A stretch of DNA of 64,000 bases from Dryas octopetala (Eukaryota; Streptophyta; Magnoliopsida; Rosales; Rosaceae). The stretch lies in assembly GCA_963921425.1 (NCBI GenBank), contig OY992838.1, positions 19,943,861 to 20,007,860 on the forward strand. The letters are read 5' to 3'. Each line of letters starts with the position of its first letter. Within the stretch, counting starts at the first letter, position 1. Below, one piece after another: positions 44,391 through 57,997 of the stretch. The position numbers and the translations under genes are program-made. Under the pieces are notes generated by a model. That model made no database searches. It was not told the DNA's origin and was given only the letters and a program-made list of their open reading frames with translations.

Positions 44391-47300
44391 GAGGCTTTGG
44401 CTGGGGACATGGCCATCTGAGAGCCTTATAACCATGGCCAGCCGATAGGCTTTTAACATGGCTAGCATTTGGCCGTGAGTTTCATCAGTTCATTCCCATG
44501 CTTCTTTCTTTTCCAAGTGGGCCCACTAAGAGAACGCTTAGTCAACTAAAAAATATATGGCAAAAAAAATTTCTGAGCAGTATGTAGTATTTGACAAATA
44601 ACATTTATAATGACAAATAACTAAATTTAAAATATCGAGTAAGTAGTCTCACATTTTACTCAATATGCAGGTGGTGCAAAAATCAAGCATTAGCAGAGCT
44701 TATAACAGCCCCTCTCCCTCACCTCATTGACACCTACAAATCTGTTTGGCAAATTAGGTGTGTTTTTGTAAATGAAAAACAAAACTTACATTCATACTAA
44801 CGAGATTGAGAATATTTTGTAACAATTTCATTTCATGAGTTTAGGAAGAAGAGACATCGAAATCATGTGATTTTTCTTACGTAGGCATAAATTGTTATTC
44901 ATGTCAAACTTTATGCACTTATAGCGCATTTTTCTAGGCAAGAAAAGAACTTAGCTAGGTTTTCCGTTCCTTTTCCTATCGCACAAACGTCTTTTAAAAA
45001 TTAGATATTTTGGCGCATTTACATTTTCATCTTTATTTTTCATAATCAGTATTATATTTTTTTAATCGGCTACCCCAAGCCGATTAGTGGCCCGCCCACA
45101 CCTGCTCCAAAGGTCGAAAACGCCTCTGTCACCTATGATGAAGCGTGTTACGGTCCATCCCGACCCTCCACATGGCTACGGTAATTTTTAGGCCTCAGCA
45201 CTAATAACATGAGGCACTTATGGCGCGTTTTTCAACTAATTTAAAGTATAAGTTATATTATTGTTACCTTAGTTTTACAAGCATCATACCTGCCGCCGCT
45301 ATGTGAGGAGTTAAAGCGCAAGATTAAGGTAATTAGGAATACTTTACTTCAATGTCTTTGACATAGAGATTAAGTTGTCAATCTTAACATGACACATTAT
45401 TTTTTTTTGTACAGTATTCTTCCAACAATTGGAGTGGGCATGAAGCTATGGTTAAGCTATCAAATTATTTTGACTTTGTATTGTCTATTAATTGACAAGC
45501 AAAACATGGAGGATCGAGTGAAAAGAAATAGTTGGCGTGCGTGGCCTTATGATTGCATGTGGTGTTATTTGCAGAATTTACGTTTATGCTATCTACTTTA
45601 GACAATTATTTTTTTCCTATGAAATAAAGGCTTCCTTTTCATTATTTCATTTTTCTTCGTTTCTGATGTAGTCTACATAATTAATTTACTCTTTTTTTTT
45701 TTTTTCATCAATGTTTGTAACTTGAAGCAACTGCAGCTTCACCAATGGGATTAGAAAATTAAACTAATATCATCAAATATGTAACCCCAAGTATACTGAG
45801 AACGACAAGGGAATGTCCATTGGGTTTTGTTCTTAAATGAGGGTTTTCTATAATTTGATTTACTTAATCATACATACTTTATTACAGAAATTTTAACCAA
45901 ACAAAATGTAAACCGAAATTGATAAATATAGCAGTCTAAAAGAAAGAAGAAATCAACCACACCAAATTAAGACCCATGAGAATTTACTCTACTTATAATT
46001 CATAAAAATGTCTGCAATACTTGAGGTTTTGAGTTCCACCCCAAATGTTTTTAGAATTAATTACCCTAAGCTACATATTAGTTATTGTTTTTAATTTGTA
46101 ATACCATGATCATTAAAATGTAATAATTAGGCCACTTTATTAAGAATTAGGTCACTGCATTTGATTTCTCTCTCCATATTATCAATGCACTCAACCCATA
46201 CTTCCCACTACCCACCCTGATCTCATTCTCTCTTCTTTCTCCTCCGTTTCTCTTTCTTTTCTTTTTTTTCCTTCTCCTTTCTCTTTTTTTTTTTTTTTTC
46301 TTCTTCCTTTCTCTCATTTCCTCCATCAGTAACTCCATCCCCCACTTGCGTTGACCACCAGCCCACCCTCTCTCTCTCTCTCTTTCTCTCCCTGCTTTCG
46401 CCCCCTACCATCGCCCCCTGCCGTCGAAACCCACCAAAACCCAGCCCCTCCTTTCTTCCTCCACATCTTCAGCTCCTCCCAAATCCCAACTTTCACATCT
46501 TCAACTCCTCCCAAATCCCAACCTCTACATCAGTAGTAGGTTCTTGATTTTTTTTGTTTAGTTCAGTTTCTGAAACTGCAATTTTCTGGAACTGCAGTTT
46601 CCAGAAACTGCAAGTGAACTGAAATTGCAGTTTATGGAATTGCAAGTGAACTGAAACTGCAGAACGCTGCAGTTTCTAGAACTATAAGTGAACTGAAACT
46701 GCAGAAACTGCAGAACCTCTAGAATTATAAGTGAACTGAAACTGCAGAAACTGCAGTTTATTGGAGTTGCGGACTCGCAGTTTCAGTTTCTGTTTTTTAG
46801 TGATGCGTTGATGCTGATATTTTTGGAAGATGTCTGTATGTTATATTTTTGGTGTCCGCAAATGAAGAATGAGTTTGTAGTAGTTGGTCTGCAAATGAAG
46901 AATAAGGCTTTAGGTAGTTTTGGTTAATAAAATTAAATGTCAGTACCTATATATTAATAGACTCATGTTTTTAATAAAAATATATAAAAACTAGAAATTA
47001 AGGCTAGCATTTGGGCGACAGGGAAGCTTCTGTCTGTTTATAATATCATATTTTTTGCTCAGATTATTGAGTGCTAAAATTACTCCTTTTTATCCTTATG
47101 GGGTGTTCAGGTACTATATCTCCCAGCAGTTGACAGAGACGAGCGATAATTATATGATTGGTTAATCCAGTTGAGGAGCTGAAGTTGATACACCAAGATC
47201 AAACTCTTCAGTTTGATCTTCAGCTATTGGTCACATGATCAGAGAAATAAGCCTCATATTAAGGTAACTTGAGAAGTTAAAACTAGCGATATTCACTCTA

Positions 47301-47706
47301 TTTGAAAAATATTTCTTTTTACACAACTTGGATTAAAAAGTAGAACATCGTATATTAAGGAAAAAGAATCATATATTATATTTGATACCAAATATAAAGG
47401 AAAAAGTAAAAAAATTCATTTCTTGAATTGGCTTGTCTATACTTAATACTAACCTTAATAAGATTCCTTCCCAATACAACAAAGCCTTAACTCATTTTTG
47501 TAATGACATCAGCACCCCCATATTGAGAGGAAAAGGGGGACTCAAATCCTAGGAAGTACTAGATCAAAGTGCAGTGTACCATTATACTCTTCACAGCCTC
47601 AGTTGAACAACTATAGCCATTTTGTTTATGAATGCGAAACGTATACCGATTAATTGAGACAGAACCCAAACCCGAGCCTGAACCCAATTAAGGTCATGTC
47701 ATTCTG
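44391..47706. other. Intergenic region between copia relic and RBP45/47
   Basis: No gene was recognised in 3.3 kb. There is a GGCCAT-rich short stretch (44395-44480), GC-richer sequence at 45070-45200 with no coding signal, a pyrimidine block at 46205-46530 resembling that inside the Mutator-like element (4800-5150), and a CTGCAG-rich repeat cluster. The last few hundred bases should include the 3' UTR of the minus-strand RBP gene. Confidence 0.5.
46561..46795. repeat. Tandem cluster of CTGCAG-containing palindromic units
   Basis: Four copies of AAGTGAACTGAAACTGCAG or close variants start near 46612, 46644, 46686 and 46729, spaced 32, 42 and 43 bases. They are interleaved with AACTGCAGTTTC and GAAACTGCAG in both orientations. 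The block is a dense mixture of direct and inverted repeats without coding capacity. Confidence 0.8.
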
Positions 47707-50700
47707 CTAAGCTTGCTGCGAAAGTGATGATGTTCTCAGCCACAAGGTACGGCCTAAAATGGCACTCCCATGAACGGAGAGGTATGCAGCATTTAACCTA
47801 GCAATCAACAACCAGAAATAAACAAGTCAATATGTAGTTTATGTGTGTATGTGCACCAGTATGATGCTCTCCTGTGTACATCAAAGCTGCCAAAACAGCT
47901 GCCAAAACAGTTTGGAATTACATATTTACAATTCTGATCTTTGACAGTAGGGAGTATTTGTTCTGTTCTTTCTTTCCTTAACAGAACTGTTAAAAATTTT
48001 GTGTAGAGAAAGATGAGTTAAACAAATGTCTTTGTACTTGGCCTAACCTCCAACAGTCAAATTTTATATGATTTGGGGAAATTTAAACTTTAGCATTGGA
48101 GAGCCCTTCCTCAAAAGTTAACTTTTATCCCAAACTTATCCTCATATTTGAAAGAAATATAGGAAAAGGGTTGGAGATACTCTTATCAGGTGAGGATCTT
48201 TTTTTTTATTTTTTATTTTTTTATAAAATTTTATGATGGTTGAAACATTGACCTTTTTTACACGTTAAAGGATGCAAAATAACAAAACACTTCTGACTCT
48301 TTCAAGTTTAATTTTCTAAATATTTATTTCAGTTAAAGTATGTCACATTAATGTAAAAAGGTGAGAAGATGTACTTATCAACATCAGGCGTAGCCAAGGG
48401 ATCATCCAACTCATCCCTCTGTTCTACAGCTGGGACGGTACCTGCCATAGCTGCAATATCTTGAACACCTTCAACCTGAAACAACCCCCATAAGTATAGG
48501 CATCAATCAGTATACATAACATTCCCTCTGTTCTACAAAACAACCACCTCTGCTAGTTGAAAGTTCTTTAAACCAACATTTGACAGCAATCAGTATACAT
48601 ACAGAACTGAATTTATAAGGACTTGCCTGTTGAGGATACTGGCCATAACTAGCATATGCACCATATGCATATAATGATGGATCTTGAGTAGCCCCATAAG
48701 CATAGGCATCATAGCCTTGCCCATAACCATAATACGAACTCCATTGGCTTGGATCTACTTGCTGACCCCAGCTACCAGGTACATCCTACGATAAGGTAAT
48801 TTGTCAGGTTATGCGACAAAATATAAAAGCATGTGATTGAGTTATCTTACCCCTTGACCTTTATCCTTGCCCCCCTACCCCACCCAAAAAAGAAAAGAAA
48901 AAAAAACTGTAGCCCTGCCCTTCATATTTGTTTTTTTTTTTGTTTTTTTTCATTTTAAAAACAACTCATATTATTTATTCATGGTATTTTTCTTATCTCC
49001 ACAAGTAACATACTAACATTGAAGTTATTTATGTTTAAGTCAAGGAGAACAAATATTTGCAACCACCCATTTAATAAAATTTTATATATCTTCATATGTT
49101 TCAAAAAGTTGGCAAAAACTCTATAAATTTCCTCAACCAAAGATGTTTATCACTTTTATTAAACATAACATGTATATTTTTCACTTATTCAGCATGCAGA
49201 GTCGAGGTTTTTATATCTAACATGTAAATAAAAATTTTGTTCTTCCAATTCTTAAAAAGAGGGCTTCAAAACATTCCCAATAATATTGCAAAATACATTA
49301 TTCTCCTCTAAAGTATTTTGAACTCTTCATCTTTCTTTTGAAAAATTCTGTTTCTCCCACTCCAGACGACCCACTGCAATGCTATCACTGCACATCTCCA
49401 TAACTTTTACCCTTCTCCATATGATGGCTGCCAAATAGGGATTTAAATCTATTCTATACACAAAAGCACAAATATGTTAAGTAATCCAGTTTAAACTATG
49501 CCGCTTTAGAGAAAAAAGTATCCCTCCCTTCTACTTTTGTCCCTTTTTCTTTTCTTTCAACACTCTATCCCTCCCCTTTATCCTCCAATTTTTTGAACAA
49601 AAATAAATAAACAAATAAAAGCTACCACCTCTTTTCTGTTACTTATTTCTAATAATGTTCTCATCTTCATAGATAAAGTTTATTTCCAATTCAAATTAAT
49701 TAAATTTTTAGTTAAGAAAAACATATATCTGCAACGATCCACCTAAAACATTCTCTCCATAATTAATACTATGTATTCATGATAAAATCAAATAATTCAT
49801 CAAGGTTGATATAAAATCCAGCTTTATAGTAAAACCTCAGTATTCAAACTTTTTATAAATCATAGCAGCAATATTTATTTAGGTGGTTTTCCTTCATATT
49901 CTAGATTATTCAATGATTGATTAGACTATAATTTGCATACAAACTCTCAATGTGTTACCATAAGAAAGCTAAGCATCTACCCTATCAACCATGAGCATCT
50001 AAATTCTAGGTGAAGTTGTAGTCATGTAAATACAAACAATGTGTTCACAAAAGTCAGGATGACCATTAGTAAACTCTGAGTAAAGAACCTTCAACCTCTC
50101 ATTGTTCCTCAGGATGACCATTAGTAAAACTCTTGGATGAATATCAACAACCAAGTCAAAGGATATGGCTCCTTGGGATAGCTAAACTCGGACAATAAAG
50201 CCCAGCTACAGCTTCCTAAATACAACTGAGCCTCACACGTTGGACTGTCCATATTTAATAACTGACCTCTCCATTTCCATGAAAAATCAAAACCATCTGC
50301 GTATTCCTGCTTCAATCTCTCTATTCCCAAATCAAAACCATTTCATCTCAATTTTTCAAGACTTAATCCATCCACATATTCCTGTCTTTTAAAATGGAAC
50401 TGATAGTTTTACAAGAGTAAAAACATCATTATGGTTGAAGCAAAATGAGGATTCAATATAGACAACCAATGAAAATCAATCACCTGTTTAGCTGTTGGGC
50501 TCCTCCCCCAAGAAATGCGGACTACTTGCTGACCAATCATCTTTCCCTGCATCCTTTGGATAGCTTCTTCAGCAGATGCCCTATATGGACAAAAGTGATA
50601 CCAATAAACAACAAAAACGGAAAGTATCATTGTTTTCCTTCTTGGGGGAGGGGATGGGGAGACAAAAGGCATGACAATGACAAAGTAAGTTTTAGTTTTT

Positions 50701-53455
50701 ATCGCATTGCAACATTTTCTTGCCTCCTCCCATCGTTGATACTTATGCAACTTCTTTTGTTTGAGCCAAGGAGAAATGTGACAAGTGCCAACCTAATAAC
50801 CCAGCATTCTAACCCCCCTACCCATACTTTGGGAAATCAGGAGAGAGAGAGAGAGAGAGAAAACCCATCCCCAGAGCTTTCATTTCAAATTATAAGGACA
50901 CTCAAGTGAAGGCTTAAATGCTAAACAAACCTTGTCCCAAACTGCACAAAACCACATCCTTTGCCCACAGGAATCTTGACATAGACAATCTCTCCAAACT
51001 GCATAAAAGTTTGCTTCAGCTCCTCCTCTGTGACATTAGGATCCAAGTTCCCAACAAAAATCTGCATTAGACATAACCGTATAGATAGTAAGAATAAGAT
51101 GTAAGACACAAAACCCCAATACAATTAAGCATGTCGAACTTACTGTAGTGTTGTTCACATCGTAATCTGCTGGAAGTGTGGGAACTGCTGGTGTAGTGTA
51201 TGCAGGAATAGGATATACCGCTGCCAGAAAAGTTCACAGGTAAGGGCATCTTTGAGTCAGGGTAAATAGACTTTTTCAAAAGAGCTTTGTCAAGATAACA
51301 GGAATAATGCCATCTAAACATACTAAGCGAAGAAGCAAAAAAGGAACAAGTCTTTGTGTCAACAACTTGAATTTATTTCTATATCAATTTATGAAATGAA
51401 TATTACCTTTTGCTGCAGCATATTGCTGCTGAAAACCAGTGGTTTTCTTTGGTGTTGCTGCACTGATACGCATTTGTCTAGTTGAGCAATAAACACCATT
51501 CATTTCTGTCATAGCACGGTTCCTTTCTGTCTCATCAGCAAACTTGACAAACCCATATCCTTTTGAGCGTCCAGTATTTGGATCGGTCACAACCTTGGCA
51601 CCTCTAACCGATTGATATTGAGTTCGAAAAGTTTCTTGCAGCTGAAAATCTGTAACATCAGGGGCTAAATCCCCCACGAAAATAGAGTGCTCAGGCCCAG
51701 CATCCGGACGTCTTTCCCCAATACCAAAAGAAGCCCAGTTTAACCTAAAAGTTTGTTCAGTTCCAGGCATTTGTGTGCCATTGTAAGAATGCAGAATTCT
51801 TTCCGCAGCTGCATGAGAAACAAATTCCACAAACCCATAACCCTCAGGCTGGCCAGTGAATTTGTTACGTATTATCTTTATTGAAACCACCTGCATAAAC
51901 CAATCATTTAAAGAGTAAATAATAACATATCTTTTCAGAACACTGCTATCGAACAGCACCCTTTCTTTATAAAAAGGCTACATCCATAAAGCTCTTTTTT
52001 TTCTTTGGGATAGATAAAAGATTCTATTATTTCTTTCATCCAAACAGATCAAAAGTGAAGCCGAAACTACACATGTCCAAGAGTACCGCAGTCTTATTTG
52101 TACCAACACTCAAATAAACCTCAACCAAGCAAAGAACAACTTCTTGGCCAAACCCACATCACTCAAAATACTTGCAGCTACATAATCCAAATTTGTGAAG
52201 TGAAAGAGAGGAAAATGCACAAAAACATGACCACACTCTTGGCATCATTTTTCATAGAATACACCAATGTGGAGATAAACAAGTACAAGGGCTTCTTTTT
52301 CGGAGCATTTCACAAGTATTAATTTTTCTCATGAACCACCAACAAAACAAAAATCTACACTTTAGTAGGTACTCCAGTCTTTCAAACCATTTTATATAAC
52401 TCTACAACAAAATCAACTTGGTTTTCTAATATAGAATGAAAAAGAATTTGCAAGGAAAAACTCCAAAATCATGAATAGAATAAAATATGTCCTTGGACCG
52501 GACTGGAATTATAAATCCAAGACAATAGATCTGACATTTTTGAAAAATTCTCTATTTCCAGTTCCTCCTAATTATAAGTTCCAAGAAATGTAACTAGAAG
52601 TTTAAAAGGTCACAAGATTAGTGGCTACTGCATTCTGATGCAATATAGAAGTAAGAAAACAATGATTGAAAAGATGATTCACCATTCCAAATGTCTTCCC
52701 AAAAGAAGCCCAATGCAGTTTAAAACAAATGGAACTTACATTGCCCAATTGTTTGTAATTAGAGATTATGGAAGCATGGAAAAGAGGACATCACGTTCAA
52801 ACAAGACCCATATGTGAGGTGGGCATGCATTCATTCAACAAAGGATAATGAGCTAAACTAAATGTTCTACTCATATGATATAGATTTTGTACATTGGTAT
52901 TTCTTTTCTCATCCTCTAAGTCATATCTCACACCTTACAGTTTTTGAAAAGATATTTCACACAATACTTGAAATTAGAGTTTCTTATATTAAGACCTAAT
53001 ACAAAGAACAGTTTGATCTAGTATCAATAAGAGTATGTCAACACTCAACAATAAAGAAGGTGCCAGCTTGCATGGTTTGTAAATTCTCATAGCATCATGA
53101 ACTAGGGATAGAATCTCACGTTCATCAGGGTTTATGAATAGGAGAGGGCTACCTCCCATTTTGTAGCCCACAGGGCCAACAGGCCTCCAATGGACCAAAC
53201 AGTTCAGTATCAGAAGAATTCCCTTACTCCCTTCTAAAAATAACCGTGAATTCCATCTAGTAAATTTGAATAGAACAGTGGAAAATCATATTGCAAACTT
53301 CACTTGACCCTTACAAGATGGAGTATAAATCAATTAGTTATTCACAAGACACCAGCCACATATGATTGAATTAATTGTGAGGCACCAGTCAACTCTGCAC
53401 CTATTTGGTTTTCAAATATAGGCAGCAACCGCATCCGATACATCTCACCCTCACC

Positions 53456-53487
<32 letters not shown>

Positions 53488-54105
53488 AGGTCCACAGTAA
53501 CTTTGTCATTTGCACTCAAATTCTAAGAAAACAATATCATTCAGCTCTACAGCCCATAAATTCTACGTTGCCTGTAGACTGCTCAATGTCTTACCCGCCC
53601 TATAGGTCTATACCTATTAATTAGCCCAAAAAACGTATCCACAAAATCCATGCATTATCACTAACCACAATCCAAATAACCTAACAAACAATGTTTGAAT
53701 CAAAGACTAATCCGACATCGGTTGAACTGTCATCAAAGAAAGAAAAAAAAATATTAAATATAATTTTTTAAAGCGCCACTGAAAGCAATTAACTCCAAGC
53801 AATCCCAAACCATAAACAACACGGAAATTCAAGAAACACACTTTTATTCACAGTGAATTTCTGATTATATACTCTAAAATTGCCACTAAACCCTAATAGG
53901 AAGAGAGAGAGACCTCGCCGGTGTGAGCAAAGCAGTTACTGAGGTAATTATCGTCGACCCAATACTGTAAATCCCCAATCCAGAGGGTTCGGACCTCTTC
54001 CACTGAAGTTGGCTGATAATGATGATGATGCTGCTGCTGGTACCCCAGAGACGACGCCGTAGAAGCCGCCATTATGGTTGGCGGTTGAGGCTGCGCGCTC
54101 ATCAT
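47707..54105 (-). CDS. RBP45/47-type RNA-binding protein with three RRMs
   Basis: The exons in transcript order are 54105-53914, 51890-51407, 51220-51144, 51061-50931, 50580-50484, 48785-48627, 48475-48375 and 47797-47707; frames join to 443 aa. RRM1 has LWIGDL (41-46) and GYGFVEF (81-87), RRM2 IFVGDL (134-139) and KGYGFVKF (about 174-181), RRM3 IFVGNL (252-257) and GCGFVQF (about 286-292). A His/Gln-rich N-terminus and a Tyr/Gly-rich low-complexity region after RRM3 (YYGYGQGYDAYAYGA) are typical of the family. Family knowledge: these nuclear and stress-granule proteins bind U- or A-rich RNA. Intron 6 uses a GC donor (ACAG/GCAAGT). Intron 1 is 2.0 kb. The last exon encodes LNAAYLSVHGSAILGR, found at the end of some members. 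Confidence 0.93.
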
Positions 54106-54387
54106 TTTGTTTTCTTTGTTTTTGTTTTTGAAACTTTTTTTCTTTTCTTCGCTCTCCTGTGCTGCTCTTCTTTGTACCCTGCGACCGGGTGTAAATGAGC
54201 CGAGCCGAGCCGATTAGTAAGCCGAGCCGAGCCGATTAGTAAGGGGTGGGCATTCATACCAGAATACCAAACTCATCCATGTTTCATCTCGTCTAATTCC
54301 GGTTATATCTCGTACCGTTTAGGTTTTGTAATTTTTGGAATGATCCCGTACCGATCCCGAATATAATGAGATGGCAACGGTACCAAC
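54106..54387. other. RBP promoter side and remnant host element of the second hAT
   Basis: 54190-54239 holds two tandem copies of a 22-base unit containing GAGCCGAGCCGATTAGTA. From about 54242 the sequence GGGTGGGCATTCATACC starts a GATCCCGTACC-rich element that continues after the hAT insertion at 57990 (CTCGTCCTGTCCCGTCCTG). So the second hAT landed in an older repeat. No TATA box is evident. Confidence 0.5.
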
Positions 54388-55024
54388 TAGGGATGGACAC
54401 GGGTCGGGTTGGGTCGGGTTTAGGCCTAAACCGCAGACTGAACCAATCCTTAAGGTTTCCTATTTTCACAACCCAAACCAACCCAATCAAACGATGAAAA
54501 ACCAAACCAATCCAAACCAACTGTGATCGGGTTGGTTTGGTCGGGTAGACGGGTTGGGCTTGGCTCATATAAACAAAAAAAAAAGGACAAATTTGAGGCC
54601 CAAAAGACAAAGAGTAAAAACAATTACAAGTTCATCCTGAAATTCATCCATAAAAACAATTCATACATACTTAAAAGTTCATCCATGATCCAAATCCACA
54701 TTCCAAATAGTCTAACTATCTAAGTTCCAACTTCCAAATAGTCTAATTTCAACTTAGAACTTAAAAAACATAAATAAATAACAGTCCAAGCATAAAAAAA
54801 TAACAGTCCAACTGTCCAAGCATAAATAAAACATCAATTGGCAGCAAATAGCAACCCAGCCAGTCAGCATTCAGCAACTCCTTAATCCTCATTTCCTCAT
54901 TCTTAATTCCTTTTTAGTCACTTCAATTGGTAGCAAACTTGAACCAAAACAATTCACAATTCACATCATCAATATCAACAACAAATCATAACATCACATC
55001 ACCAAAATAAAGTCATATATACCT

Positions 55025-57154
55025 CTAATCAACGTCTTCCATATTCAGAACATTGCTTCCTAACTGTGTAACTTGAGAGGTCACTTCTGCATATTTGGAC
55101 AAAGAAAAATAAACATGAGAACTTAAAATAAATAATGAACACACTAAAATCAGCAAAACAAATTCATGAATCATAACTACTAACATGTATACCTGCCTGT
55201 GTTGATTGTGTCCCTCCATGCAAAGTCTTAAAGAAAAGTAAGTCATCAAATGAGGGGGCTGTATACAAGTTTAATGCATCTGCATTAAGACAATTTTGGC
55301 AACATACAAGAGCCTCCACTGTTTTAGGGTCCAAGGCACTCCTATAAGTATCCACAACACGCCCTCCAGTACTAAACGCGGACTCTGAAGCCACTGAGGA
55401 AGCCTGGACAGCAAACACATCTTTTGCCATATTTGCTAAACTAGGATATTTAGTCCTATTAGCCTTCCACCAAACCAACACATCAAACTTATCATCTTCC
55501 ACATTTTCAGCAGGATCACACAAGTACCTATCCACCTCATTCTTGATCTCAACAACATCCTTCTCCTTTCTCATTTGTGAGAATCTTGCAAGCCTCTTAA
55601 TCAAGAAGCCAGCTGGTTTTGGATCATTTGCAGGCATCATATTAAAAGATGACCCAACAGATTGTGAAGATTCTTCAACACTTGATCCTACTTCAGAGTT
55701 ATAAAGTTCCCACATCCTAAAAAAGAGGTTCTTAATGCTAATTGTGAACTCCTCAGCCACATCAGCACCATATAAATCAGAAATGTTGTAATTTACATAA
55801 TCAAGTTTATATCTTGGATCTAGAACTGTTACAATAACTAGAATCTGGTTCACACTCTCAACCGACCCCCAATACTTGTCAAATTTCCTCTTTATGTTGG
55901 CTGCCATCTTACTCAAAAGAGGATCCCCACTTGTACTCAATGTATTCAATTCAGATTGAATTGAACACAACTCAGTAAAGGGCCAGTTGGATGTCACATA
56001 CAATGTTCCACTAAATTTCTTGGTACAATCATAGAAAAATTCTAAAAACTTAACAAACACAGCAGAATTATCCCAATCAGCCCCTTGTGGGGGCCCTGCC
56101 CTTTTTCTCCCACCCTCATTTTCCTCAAAATAGCTCACATAAGCATTGTCATCTTCTTCCAACCACTCAAATGCCTTTCGAAATTTGTTGGCAGCCTCTA
56201 ACATTAAATAGGTGGAATTCCACCTTGTAGGCACATCTAAGACTACAAGCCCTTTGTACTCAATCTTTGAATGCTCAATCGCTTCTTTAAATTTTCCCAA
56301 TCTCGCGGGGGATGACCTAACATATCTCACAGAATTGCGAATACAAGCAATTGAGTTATGTAGTTCCTTCAACCCCTCAACCACAATCAAGTTAATGATG
56401 TGGGCACAACACCTAAGATGCAAAAACTCCCCAGCTAGCACACTTTTCCCCCAAAAATTAAGCCTACGCTTCAAATAGTTAACAGCCACATCATTTGATG
56501 ATGCATTATCAACAGTGATAGTAAACACCTTATCTATACCCCAATCAATCAAGCATTTCTCAACAAGTTTCCCAATGGTGTCCCCCCTATGATTGGTGAT
56601 AACACAAAAATTGAGAATTCTTTTGTGCAGATTGAAATCAGAATCAACAAAATGTGCTGTTAATACCATATAGTTAACATTTTGACATGATGTCCATGTG
56701 TCGGTTGTAAGGCTAACTCTTTGGGAATTGGCAGCCAACAAACTCTTCAATTTTAGCTTTTCATCTTCATACAAACACACCATATCTCTAGCTATTGTTC
56801 TCCTAGATGGTGGCACAAATTTAGGGCAAGCAATAGCACAAAAATACCTAAAACCATTACCTTCCACAAAGTTAAATGGTAACTCATCAGTTATTATCAT
56901 CCTAACACAAGCTTTCCTACATTGCTCTTTGCTAAACCCTATGGCCTGCAAGTTGGTAACACCTCTATCATTTTTTTCAAAACTTAAGAGCTTTTGGTAC
57001 TTGGTGCTGGAATTTGACTTGGGGTTTCACTTGGAACTTCAATAGCAGCAGTTGTGCCAGCTGATGATTGCACACCAGGACTGGGATTTGAATCCATCAC
57101 TGGAGTTGAACTTGTAGCAGGGGTTGACAGTGGAGATGGTGAGCTAGCCTCCAT
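55025..57154 (-). pseudogene. hAT transposase lacking the BED zinc finger
   Basis: The frame opens at ATG 57154 (MEASSPSPLSTPATSSTPVM), a Ser/Thr/Pro N-terminus, and stops at 56984-56986. A second frame starts around 56990 (LLSFEKNDRGVTNLQAIGF) and runs open to a splice donor at 55192, then joins the last exon 55086-55025. The segment that should link the two, the BED zinc finger, is absent, so a deletion plus frameshift removed it. The core motifs TTDTWTS, TVDNASSND, FDVLVWWKANRTKYP and ASSVASESAFSTGGR are intact over about 595 aa. The rest of the frame has no stop, which suggests the loss is recent. A shortened protein could still start at the internal Met 56951. Confidence 0.85.
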
Positions 57155-57429
57155 GTTAATCTAGAAAAAACAAAGTTAACAAACCCTAAATATTAATCCA
57201 GTAAACTAAAATTCGAAAATCAAAAGTTCAAAACCCCAAAACTAAAATCCGAAAATCAAAATTTCAAAACCCTCAAACTAAAATTTGAAAAGCAAAACTC
57301 TAACAGTCAAGCTTGTATACCTTCAATGTTGAAGAAATTGAAGCTGAAGAGTGGAGAATGGAGAAGGTGAGCAGAGATCGAGTCGCAACGGAGGGAGCAG
57401 AGGGCTTAAGAACCTTGCAATGGAGAGAG

Positions 57430-57600
57430 AAGAGGTCCTGAGAGTAGAGGCGAGCAAAGACGAGCAGAGGCGAGCAGAGACGAGCAGAGGCAGAGGCGAG
57501 CAGAGGCGAGCGCGAGTAGAGACGAGTAGAGGCGAGCACAGCAGAGGCGAGCACTGAGCAGAGGTGAGCACATCAGATGCTAGCACTGAGCAGATGCGAG
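57430..57600. repeat. GCGAGCAGAG tandem repeats in the hAT leader
   Basis: About fifteen degenerate copies of GCGAGCAGAG/ACGAGCAGAG are arranged in tandem, upstream (transcript sense) of the transposase start. Open frames through it on both strands are repeat products. Confidence 0.8.
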
Positions 57601-57997
57601 CTGAGGGTAGGCTGGTAGCGACGGAGGCAGAGAGAACTCAGAGAAGAAGAGACTGGAGTGGCGGCTTGAGAAATGAGAAATGAGATTGAAAAATGAGAGT
57701 CAGAGAGAAACCTAACCCGATTTGGGCCTGTGGGCTATGGCTTCTTTTGCCTTCTTGGTCTTGTGTTCGATTAATCATTCTCCTTACTTTCATTTGGAGC
57801 AAAAATGCAATAAGTATAGGAGATTGGGTCGGGTCGGTTTGGAATGGTTATGTGAAGTTGTCACCCGTAGGCTAACCCATTAGAGATCGGGTTGGTCGGG
57901 TTGAGCACCGACACCCCCAACAAATGTGTTAAAAACCAACCCAATCCAACCCAATATGGTCGGGTTGGAACGGTTATTGTCCACCCCTAGTACCAAC

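Larger units (their letters stand above)
54388..57989 (-). mobile_element. Second hAT element with perfect 8-bp target duplication
   Basis: The ends are TAGGGATGGACA at 54388 and TGTCCACCCCTA finishing at 57989. An identical 8-bp duplication, gtaccaac, flanks it at 54380-54387 and 57990-57997. Both subterminal regions carry GGTTGGTTTGG/GGGTCGGGTT motifs, different from those of the first hAT. The minus-strand transposase gene is long but lacks its DNA-binding domain (listed separately). The 5' leader holds GCGAGCAGAG tandem repeats. Confidence 0.92.

Noticed and set aside
45389-45601. 70-codon plus-strand frame
   Set aside because: Composition and lack of motifs suggest chance; nothing related nearby.
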